Assembly (NCBI GenBank): GCA_044370375.1
Contig: JBILVQ010000207.1
Coordinates: forward strand, 1 to 5,361
DNA: 5,361 nucleotides
Direction of reading: 5' to 3'
Source: JBILVQ01 sp044370375
GTDB lineage: Bacteria; Bacteroidota; Bacteroidia; UBA4408
The notes under the pieces were generated by a model. That model saw only the letters and a list, made by a program, of their open reading frames with translations. It did not search any database and was not told the origin of the DNA. The translations under genes were made by a program, and so were the position numbers. Of the stretch, positions 1-5,361 are shown piece after piece. Position 1 is the stretch's first letter. Each line of letters opens with the position of its first letter.

Positions 1-778
1 TGTTACTTGCTCAGGTATTTCTGACAGCTCCGTTGCAGCGAATGTTTTTGTCAATAGTTTTTTGGATTGCTATTGCACCACCGGCTTAGGTGGCAACTGC
101 GCTATATCGGCCATTGATTCGGTTGCTATTGTTTCTAGCGGATTCTTCAACGGACCCACCGGTTGTTCGGCCGGAAATTATGCTGCTTATCCTGTAAGCG
201 GTAACACAACCGTTGACCTAAATATTAACTGGCCTTATCAATTGTTGGCAAGATTTAATGGCGACACCAGAACTTCTTTGTGGATTGATTATGACCACAG
301 CGGTACTTATGATGTGAATGAATGGGTGCAGGTTTGTACTACCTCTATTGCAGATACCAATGTATTGGTTGGTTTTACCATCCCACAGACAGCACTGACC
401 GGATTAACGGGCATGCGTATTCGTTCAAGAGTTACCGCAGGAGTGAATGATTCTACCACTGCTTGTGCCAATTTTGGAACCGGTGAAATTGAAGATTATG
501 TCATCAATATTCTACCCGAAATTGTTGGTTTGAATGCGAATGTTGTAAACAACTTTACTTTGTTTCCAAATCCAAACATCGGACAATTCCAATTGAAATC
601 TTCTGTTAACATACAGGATGTTGTAGTTTACGACCTGGCCGGCAGACGTGTGAACGCTGCTGTTTCATTAAGGAACCCGCAACTGGCTGAAATCAACATT
701 GCCGAGAAAGGTCTTTATTTTATTCAATTGCGTGATGTAAATCAGCAACTGAGCACACAAAGAGTTGTAGTGAAATAA
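1..778 (+). CDS. Secreted protein with GEVED domain and type IX sorting tail (3' end only)
   Basis: The reading frame is open from the first complete codon (position 2) to a TAA stop, giving 258 residues. The true start lies upstream of the window, and the TTG at 62 is just an internal Leu codon. Around residues 23-170 there is a Cys-rich stretch (CYC, then GGNC) followed by a GEVED domain. Its marks are a WIDYDHSGTYD segment near residues 94-103, which resembles a calcium-binding Asp-rich loop, and a GEIEDYVINI ending near 160-170. Residues from about 185 to the end match the type A Por/type IX sorting domain: FTLFPNPN, then VVVYDLAGRRV, GLYFIQL and a basic-hydrophobic end (RVVVK). Such tails direct export across the outer membrane, after which they are usually cleaved and the protein is released or anchored at the surface. 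The catalytic or binding part of the protein is not in the window, so its function is unknown. GEVED domains usually sit near the C terminus of large adhesins or secreted enzymes. Confidence 0.9.
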   Translation, partial: VTCSGISDSSVAANVFVNSFLDCYCTTGLGGNCAISAIDSVAIVSSGFFNGPTGCSAGNYAAYPVSGNTTVDLNINWPYQLLARFNGDTRTSLWIDYDHSGTYDVNEWVQVCTTSIADTNVLVGFTIPQTALTGLTGMRIRSRVTAGVNDSTTACANFGTGEIEDYVINILPEIVGLNANVVNNFTLFPNPNIGQFQLKSSVNIQDVVVYDLAGRRVNAAVSLRNPQLAEINIAEKGLYFIQLRDVNQQLSTQRVVVK

Positions 779-796
779 TTTTTCTTTTCCTGCGAT

Positions 797-838
797 AAAC
801 ACCCATCTTTCCGAAAGGAGCGATGGGTGTTTTTTTTT
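797..838 (+). terminator. Strong rho-independent terminator after the secreted-protein gene
   Basis: An 11-bp perfect stem (AAACACCCATC at 797-807 with GATGGGTGTTT at 822-832) begins 18 bases after the stop codon and runs into an unbroken T-run reaching 838. The 14-base loop can fold again as TCC-GAAA-GGA (810-819), a three-pair stem capped by a GNRA-type tetraloop. There is no matching T-run on the opposite strand, so it should act mainly on plus-strand transcripts. Confidence 0.9.
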
Positions 839-1018
839 CATAAAAGTGAGTATCGTTGCGAAACAACCAAAAATTACATTTCAAGAAAATCAACCTGGGT
901 AGAAAGATAGGGCCAAAGGTTGAGCCGCAAAACAGAATACAGGCTTAGGATCAACTGTACCCTACAACTTATTACACCTAATTAGGACAAAGTACTAATT
1001 TCTATTCTTTAAATCAGT

Positions 1019-1043
1019 AAAAAATAAACCACCACAATGGTTT
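1019..1043 (-). terminator. Weak candidate terminator for the minus-strand unit
   Basis: Read on the minus strand, AAACCA (1043-1038) pairs with TGGTTT (1031-1026) across a 6-base loop, then one A and six T residues follow (1025-1019). The hairpin overlaps the stop codon of the AI-2E gene by one base. The stem is only six pairs, so termination may be partial. Its position at the end of the last minus-strand gene, facing a convergent gene, supports the call. Confidence 0.45.
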
Positions 1044-2116
1044 TACTTTTTTCTTTGCCACCAGCGTTTGCGACTAAATTCCGCGCTGCTGCTTTCCAAT
1101 TCCCCAATTAAAAAACCATAGGGCTTCAACGAATCAATATGATCGCAAATGATTTTGGTAATGGCCGTTAAGGGAATGGCCAAAATGATGCCGGGAATAC
1201 CCCAGATAATTTCCCCTAGAACAAGAGCCAGAATGGTAAAGAAAGGATTGATTTTGACCTGTGGCCCCAAAATCAAAGGCTCAAGAACCCAACCTTGAAT
1301 TAATTGAACCGAACCGTAAACAATGACAATGCCGCCCAACATGGCCATACTGCCACCATTCACTGCCGCTACCAATACGGTTATCCCTGTGCCGGTTAAA
1401 TTTCCAATAAAAGGTATTATTTCCAGCATACCACAAAGCACAGCGAAAAACAAAGCGTTTTCAACCCCTAAAAGCCAAAAGCCCAAGCCATACATGGCCC
1501 ACAAGCATCCAATCATTTTTGCAAGTCCAACCAAATACTGTTGAGAAACTTTTGCACATCGCTGAATGATTTGCTCTGTTGCTATTTGCTGATTGGCAGG
1601 GAATAATTTTAAAATAAAATTTTTTAAGTGAGTTCTGTAATAAAGAAATAGAAATATGTAAACAAGAATAAACAAAACGGTCCCGCTCACCGAAAATACA
1701 GAGCCTGCAAAATTCTGAATAAAATTAGCAATAGAACTTTCTCTGTTTTTAATCATTTGCCATTGTGCATCTGCTGTAAGACCAAATTGATTAAAAATGT
1801 ACTCCTGCACAAGAATGGTTTTCGCAGCAAACTCTTCCCTGATGAGGGCTATGTCCTTTACAATTTCAGAAATTTGCCAACTAATCATCAAAAATACCAG
1901 GGCAATTCCAAACAATACAACCATTAAACAGAGGGTACTGGATAATGCTTTGGGCATTCCTTTCGACTCCATTTTTCTGGCCAGCGGTAACAGCAAGGTG
2001 GCCAAAACAGCTCCCAAGGAAAGTGGAATTAAAAAGTCCTTGGCAAAAATTAAACCGGCAACCACTAAAAATAGCAGAAGTAATTTTTTTAAGATGCTTG
2101 CTGAGCTAATGGGCAT
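1043..2116 (-). CDS. AI-2E family transporter (integral membrane permease)
   Basis: The product is a 357-residue inner-membrane protein, the usual size for the AI-2E transporter family (PF01594), which includes TqsA and YdiK types plus many members of unknown substrate. Hydrophobic segments lie near residues 10-26, 28-46, 59-80, 137-160, 202-217, 221-252, 257-275 and 292-320. Family signatures are EIIPFIGN (232-239) and the long C-terminal pattern LEPLILGPQVKINP (278-291) followed by LGEIIWGIPGIILAIPL (300-316). The soluble, charged stretch at about 83-135 between the early and middle membrane segments is also typical. The C terminus is basic. I chose the ATG at 2116: the frame extends to a TTG at 2182, but those 22 extra residues are polar, Cys-rich and unlike the family, while the ATG puts the first membrane helix at the N terminus. 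The gap to the EEP stop is then 102 bp, so it may be a separate promoter or a read-through gene. The family name does not show that this copy moves autoinducer-2. Confidence 0.9.
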   Translation of the reverse strand: MPISSASILKKLLLLFLVVAGLIFAKDFLIPLSLGAVLATLLLPLARKMESKGMPKALSSTLCLMVVLFGIALVFLMISWQISEIVKDIALIREEFAAKTILVQEYIFNQFGLTADAQWQMIKNRESSIANFIQNFAGSVFSVSGTVLFILVYIFLFLYYRTHLKNFILKLFPANQQIATEQIIQRCAKVSQQYLVGLAKMIGCLWAMYGLGFWLLGVENALFFAVLCGMLEIIPFIGNLTGTGITVLVAAVNGGSMAMLGGIVIVYGSVQLIQGWVLEPLILGPQVKINPFFTILALVLGEIIWGIPGIILAIPLTAITKIICDHIDSLKPYGFLIGELESSSAEFSRKRWWQRKK

Positions 2117-2218
2117 GGCGCTTGGTTTTGATTGGCATAAAAGACAAACACATCCTAGATTAAGGTCAATAAATCTGTACAAAGAACCGAAAATAAAGGT
2201 TCAAATCAGCAATTAAGG

Positions 2219-3331
2219 CTAAGGAACTATTTCCTTGGTCCGAGACTTTAAACGACAAACCACAGGAAAATGGTCGGAAAGCTTTTTATAGATCACTCTG
2301 AAATTCTGCCCTTCTAGCACATCGCTGTGTAGAATATAATCAATACGCATTGAGGGTAGCAAACCATTATAGGTTTTACCGAATCCTCTTCCGGATTCTT
2401 TAAATCCATCCTTTAATCCTTCGGAAAGGGTTTGATAGGTATAGCTCACCGGTGTATCGTTAAAATCACCACAAACCACTACCGGATGTTTGGATTGCCG
2501 AATGGAGGAGGCAATAGAATCGCACTGAATGGCTCGCTTCACAAAAGCCCTCTTCAATTTTCGGAGAATATTTTCCGATCCTTTTAACTCATCCACTTCG
2601 GTGGTGTCATTTTGTATATCCTCCATGAACTTATAATCTTCCTTCTGCAAATGAATGGATTGCAGGTGCATGTTATAAACCCTGAAAGTATCATTTCCCG
2701 GCACCACAATGTCAGAAAAAATGCAGGTGTTATTTCTCGAATTATCAAGGGAAACACGGTCTTTGTTAATGATAGGATATCTGCTGAAAGTAGCAATTCC
2801 CCAATTTTGTTTTTTGTGCAACGAATATGTAAAATAGGTATGCGCAAATTTTAATCCCAACCATTCTTTGATGGAATCGGTATGCACATGATAACCGTCA
2901 TTGTTCGAATAATATTCCTGAAAAGCAATAATATCAGGGTTTTCCTGCTGAATCAACTGAATGATTTCTTTTCTCGTTTCTTTGTTCTTGCTCCAGTTGT
3001 ACAAATCAAACAGCCGGACATTGAACGACATTACTTTAAAATCATTGGCCTGTTTTTCGTCTCCTTGCGGAGGATTAAGCTGATAAGTGCCAGCCGCAAA
3101 ATAATAACCGGTAATGAGCGCTAAACCCGACAAAAAGGCAAACTGCCAACGAACAAAAATCCATACCACCATAAAAACAAGATTCAAAAAGGCGAGGTAG
3201 GGATAAGCCAATCCTAAAAAGGCAAAAGGCCAGAAAGTATTAGGACTAACAAAGGCAGAAGCATAGGCTCCGAGCAATGAAAAAATTAAAATAAGGTTGA
3301 GGAAAAGCAAAAAACGCCTGAATAATTTCAC
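2219..3331 (-). CDS. Membrane-anchored endonuclease/exonuclease/phosphatase family protein
   Basis: The 370-residue product has three hydrophobic segments at the N terminus (about 5-27, 34-60 and 64-82), then an EEP-fold domain (PF03372) from about 97 to the end. All core metal-binding and catalytic motifs are visible: SFNVRLFD (Asn104), DIIAFQE (Glu139), NWGIATFSRYPI (177-188), YNMHLQS (Asn220, His222), VVCGDFND (Asp289, Asn291), RIDYILHSD (Asp331) and LSDHFPV (Asp353, His354). An active Mg-dependent phosphodiesterase or phosphatase is therefore expected. EEP enzymes cut DNA, RNA, phospholipids or inositol phosphates, and the sequence does not tell which; the three-helix anchor argues for a membrane-linked or extracytoplasmic substrate. 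The start is a GTG, only 8 bp after the stop of the upstream rhomboid gene, so translation is probably coupled. The later Met codons would remove membrane helices, which is why I kept the GTG. The stop is TAG. Confidence 0.9.
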   Translation of the reverse strand: MKLFRRFLLFLNLILIFSLLGAYASAFVSPNTFWPFAFLGLAYPYLAFLNLVFMVVWIFVRWQFAFLSGLALITGYYFAAGTYQLNPPQGDEKQANDFKVMSFNVRLFDLYNWSKNKETRKEIIQLIQQENPDIIAFQEYYSNNDGYHVHTDSIKEWLGLKFAHTYFTYSLHKKQNWGIATFSRYPIINKDRVSLDNSRNNTCIFSDIVVPGNDTFRVYNMHLQSIHLQKEDYKFMEDIQNDTTEVDELKGSENILRKLKRAFVKRAIQCDSIASSIRQSKHPVVVCGDFNDTPVSYTYQTLSEGLKDGFKESGRGFGKTYNGLLPSMRIDYILHSDVLEGQNFRVIYKKLSDHFPVVCRLKSRTKEIVP

Positions 3332-3339
3332 CTTTTGCG

Positions 3340-4263
3340 TTATTGTTCTTTGCTGATTTTGAAAATAGTTTCCTTTTCTTCTTTGGTAAGGCTTTCGTAA
3401 CCGGAGCGAGAAATCTTATCCAAAATATCATCAATGATTTCTTGCTTTGATTTTTGCGCAAAAGACCCCGGGTTACTTTCTTTTCGTTGGGCGGAAGCGG
3501 CATTGCTTTGATGGTTGTATTCAACCTTCATTCTGCTTCTTGGCCCCGGGTTTGTTATCGGCTTGCGTGGCGAGAAAAATTGCCCGAAACGATAAAAAAC
3601 ACGATGGGTGGCCATGGCTAAATCGTTTCCTCTTCGCAAACCTTTAACATATAAAAAACCAAACAAGGCTCCACCCAAATGTGCAATATGACCTCCGGGA
3701 TTCCCTTTGTCGATGCTTAACAAATCAATGGCCAGAATAACCAGCGCCAACCATTTTAGCCGCACCATCCCGAACAAAAATAAATTCACCTCGTAGTTCG
3801 GCAAATAAGAAGCAATGGTAAAAAATACCGCCAACACTGAGGCTGAAGCGCCCAACGCAATGGCCACCTTCATACTGTTCTCAAATACCGGCAAAAGATT
3901 ATAAGCAAGAATAAACATCAAGGCTCCCGAAATTCCACCCCATAGGTAAACCGGCAATAATCTTGATTCGCCCAAAAATTCAGTAAACAAACGGCCACCA
4001 AAATAAAGCATGATCATGTTCGACAAAATGTGAAACAAATTTTCATGCAAAAACATATAGCTCAGCAAAGTCCAGGGCCGGGTTATAAGGGTGGGCAAGT
4101 AGGAGGGAACGGCCAGCCAATTCAGCAAAGTTGCTTCCGGCATGGATTGAAACAAATAAAAAAACAAACGAAAAATACCCAATACCAGAAACACACCAAT
4201 GTTTAGAAACATCAGTTGATGCAGCATACCACTTTGTTTGTATTGACGGATATAGTCCCTCAT
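3340..4263 (-). CDS. Rhomboid family intramembrane serine protease with C-terminal helical extension
   Basis: The 307-residue product contains a six-helix rhomboid core at about 15-208, with membrane segments near 15-38, 75-90, 101-124, 138-153, 168-183 and 192-207. It has RPWTLLSYMFLH (62-73), the HxxxN oxyanion-hole motif (His78, Asn82), the catalytic serine in GASA (Ser140) and the catalytic histidine in AHLGG (His195), so it is probably active. The usual GxSG motif has Ala in place of the last Gly. After the last helix come a basic, Pro/Ser-rich linker (about 208-272) and a small amphipathic helical domain (EIIDDILDKI, GYESLTKEEK; 275-305). This tail resembles the C-terminal domain seen on other Bacteroidota rhomboids; I believe Pfam calls it DUF6576, but I could not confirm that. 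Rhomboids cut single-pass membrane proteins within or near the bilayer; the substrate here is unknown. The ATG at 4263 sits about 20 bases after a candidate promoter, and the EEP gene starts 8 bp after its stop. Confidence 0.92.
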   Translation of the reverse strand: MRDYIRQYKQSGMLHQLMFLNIGVFLVLGIFRLFFYLFQSMPEATLLNWLAVPSYLPTLITRPWTLLSYMFLHENLFHILSNMIMLYFGGRLFTEFLGESRLLPVYLWGGISGALMFILAYNLLPVFENSMKVAIALGASASVLAVFFTIASYLPNYEVNLFLFGMVRLKWLALVILAIDLLSIDKGNPGGHIAHLGGALFGFLYVKGLRRGNDLAMATHRVFYRFGQFFSPRKPITNPGPRSRMKVEYNHQSNAASAQRKESNPGSFAQKSKQEIIDDILDKISRSGYESLTKEEKETIFKISKEQ

Positions 4264-4288
4264 TTTGAATCGCTTATTGCGATAATAA

Positions 4289-4322
4289 CAAAGTTAACGA
4301 AAAAATGCTCATTTATTGCAAA
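4289..4322 (-). promoter_or_regulatory. Candidate Bacteroidota-type promoter for the second rhomboid and the EEP gene
   Basis: In the 77-bp gap between the two rhomboid genes, the minus strand carries TTTG (4322-4319), a 22-base spacer, and TAACTTTG (4296-4289). This matches the Bacteroidota sigma factor consensus: TTTG near -33 and TAnnTTTG near -7. The implied transcript would begin near 4284, leaving an untranslated leader of about 20 bases before the ATG. The spacer is at the long end of the usual range. TTTG motifs are common in AT-rich DNA, so this is a good candidate but not proven. Confidence 0.5.
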
Positions 4323-4340
4323 ATTTTCCACGATTATTTT

Positions 4341-5192
4341 TTAGAAAAAATTCTTTCGTTGCCTTTTCCAGTACAATATCAGGAATATGCCAAACAACAT
4401 GCCACCCAAATGGGCAAAGTGTGCAACATTATCGGCCGCATTGTTCGAAAGTCCTGAGTACAGTTCTATGGCTCCATACAAGATGACGAAATATTTTGCC
4501 TTGAGGGGAATGGCAAAATAAATATAAATGATATTATTGGGAAACATCATTCCGTAGGCCAGCAATAATCCGAATACTGCCCCGCTGGCACCAACCACTA
4601 CCGGAGCGTTTAAATAATCTATTTTGTATTGTTGCACGAATTCTACAACCGCCGGCAAGGTTAGCGATGGGTCCTTTAACATCAACTGATCATATTTCAC
4701 CGAAAAGTCATGAAAGCTTTCCTGCATTTCGGGAGAAATTATGCTAATGGTTCCGTTCGAAATCATCTCCTGAAAGGCAGCCAGCTGAGGATTGCTGATA
4801 AATGCATCTAGACTATCAAGCACCGGACTTAGCTGATAATACAACACAGCATATTGGGTAAGGGCCGCACCAATGCCCGTAACCATGTAATAAATGAGAA
4901 ACCTTTTGGTTCCCCAAAAATTTTCCATGGCGCTGCCAAACATCCACAAGGCAAACATGTTGAAAAAGATATGCATGAAATTTCCATGCATGAACATGTA
5001 AGTAATTAGTTGATATGGCCTGAATTTTTCTGCCTGAAAATAATGCAAACCTAAAATATCGTTCAGGTCAACATTAAATTTGTCTCCAAACACCATCAGG
5101 GTCAAAAATAAAATACCATTGATGATGAGCAGGTTCTTGACTACATCCGGTAATAATTTAAATCCTCCAGGTCGATAAGGTTGGTAACTCAT
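4341..5192 (-). CDS. Rhomboid family intramembrane serine protease with a long loop before the catalytic helix
   Basis: The 283-residue product is a rhomboid protease with complete active-site motifs: RPYQLITYMFMH (58-69), HxxxN as HIFFN (His74, Asn78), GASG (Ser203) and AHLGG (His261). Membrane segments lie near 20-36, 72-88, 97-119, 198-217, 221-243 and 258-275. Unlike the compact core of GlpG, about 80 residues (roughly 119-197) separate the third helix from the catalytic-serine helix. This insert is mostly polar and looks helical, with several acidic residues. By GlpG topology it would lie on the periplasmic side, beside the active site. The protein ends shortly after the last helix with a basic tail, so the C-terminal extension of its neighbour is missing. 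The ATG starts 3 bp after the mutL stop, which indicates co-transcription and probably coupled translation. The next rhomboid begins 77 bp downstream. The two copies share only the rhomboid motifs and family-level similarity, which suggests an old duplication or separate origins. Confidence 0.93.
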   Translation of the reverse strand: MSYQPYRPGGFKLLPDVVKNLLIINGILFLTLMVFGDKFNVDLNDILGLHYFQAEKFRPYQLITYMFMHGNFMHIFFNMFALWMFGSAMENFWGTKRFLIYYMVTGIGAALTQYAVLYYQLSPVLDSLDAFISNPQLAAFQEMISNGTISIISPEMQESFHDFSVKYDQLMLKDPSLTLPAVVEFVQQYKIDYLNAPVVVGASGAVFGLLLAYGMMFPNNIIYIYFAIPLKAKYFVILYGAIELYSGLSNNAADNVAHFAHLGGMLFGIFLILYWKRQRKNFF

Positions 5193-5195
5193 GAA

Positions 5196-5361
5196 TTATC
5201 TGAATTTTTTTGAAATTTCTTCCAAGGTAAGGGAATACAAAATCGCTTTGCCTTCGGGAGAGAAATAAGGATCCGAACTACCAAACAATTCATCAACCAG
5301 GTTTTGCATTTCAAGCATATCAAGTTTTTGCCCCCTTTTTATACAAAAGTTTCTGGCATAC
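5196..5361 (-). CDS. mutL: DNA mismatch repair protein MutL (C-terminal 54 residues only)
   Basis: The frame is open from the right edge of the window to a TAA stop and encodes the last 54 residues. They fit the end of the MutL C-terminal dimerisation/endonuclease domain (PF08676): an IKRGQKLDMLEMQNLVDELF helix pair (7-26), a turn with SSDPYFSPEGK (28-38), then strand and helix ILYSLTLEEISKKF (40-53) at the very C terminus. MutL couples MutS mismatch recognition to strand incision or to downstream repair factors. In endonuclease-type MutL proteins this turn carries the CPHGRP metal-site motif; here neither its Cys nor its His is present, and Ser occupies the approximate Cys position. Identification rests on a short fragment, but the pattern of helix, turn, Ser-Pro-x-Gly-Lys and C-terminal E-x-x-x-K-F is characteristic. 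The rhomboid gene follows after 3 bp. Confidence 0.85.
   Translation of the reverse strand, partial: YARNFCIKRGQKLDMLEMQNLVDELFGSSDPYFSPEGKAILYSLTLEEISKKFR

Noticed and set aside
977..999. CCTAATTAGG palindrome (977-986) with a further CTAAT at 995-999 in the convergent gap
   Set aside because: A short AT-rich palindrome is expected by chance. It lies between two converging genes where no promoter is needed, and no second copy was seen to suggest an operator.
1043..2116. Quorum sensing role for the AI-2E family gene
   Set aside because: The family name is historical and most members have other or unknown substrates. No luxS or lsr-type genes are present in the window.
2155..2183. Possible promoter for the AI-2E gene: TTTG (2183-2180), 17-base spacer, TAATCTAG (2162-2155) on the minus strand
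   Set aside because: The downstream element has two mismatches to TAnnTTTG, and the AT-rich gap gives many near matches. The gap may still hold a promoter, but I cannot place it.
2184..2202. GAACC/GGTTC hairpin between the EEP and AI-2E genes as a terminator
   Set aside because: The stem is only five pairs around a 9-base loop, and only three T residues follow it on the minus strand, too weak to call.
1323..2216. Plus-strand open frames at 1323-1544 and 1797-2216
   Set aside because: They lie antisense within the AI-2E gene, or extend just past it, have low-complexity composition and no recognisable domain. The minus-strand frame shows clear family motifs.
2584..3647. Other open frames overlapping the EEP and second rhomboid genes (both strands)
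   Set aside because: All are alternative-frame shadows of genes with intact catalytic motifs, and none shows a domain or a plausible start context of its own.

Overview
This is an AT-rich chromosomal stretch from a member of the Bacteroidota, probably from the Flavobacteriales, Chitinophagales or a neighbouring group; the window does not let me be more precise. Three things point there. The first gene ends in a GEVED domain followed by a type IX secretion (Por) sorting tail, a combination typical of the phylum. The genes have no obvious Shine-Dalgarno sequences. One intergenic gap carries a Bacteroidota-type promoter (TTTG, then TAnnTTTG).

Layout. On the plus strand, positions 1-778 hold the 3' end of a secreted surface protein gene, closed by a strong hairpin terminator at 797-838. 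A gap of about 180 bp with no gene follows. Everything after that is on the minus strand and is transcribed from right to left: the 3' end of mutL (5196-5361), an active-looking rhomboid protease (4341-5192), a second rhomboid with a C-terminal helical extension (3340-4263), a membrane-anchored endonuclease/exonuclease/phosphatase-fold protein (2219-3331), and an AI-2E family permease (1043-2116). A weak hairpin with a T-run at 1019-1043 probably ends the minus-strand unit. The two transcription units therefore converge on the 839-1018 gap.

How the genes relate. mutL and the first rhomboid are separated by only 3 bp and are almost certainly co-transcribed. The second rhomboid has a good promoter candidate of its own in the 77-bp gap before it, and its stop lies 8 bp before the GTG start of the EEP gene. 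The AI-2E gene follows after about 100 bp. No shared pathway is evident: the cluster looks like housekeeping DNA repair next to inner-membrane proteins of unknown substrate. I recall mutL followed by tandem rhomboids and an EEP protein as a recurrent order in Bacteroidota, but I cannot check this here.

I found no mobile element, CRISPR array, RNA gene or obviously novel system. The points most worth a second look are an insertion of about 80 residues just before the catalytic serine of the first rhomboid, the GASA (rather than GxSG) motif and C-terminal extension of the second, and the unusual C-terminal motif of MutL.
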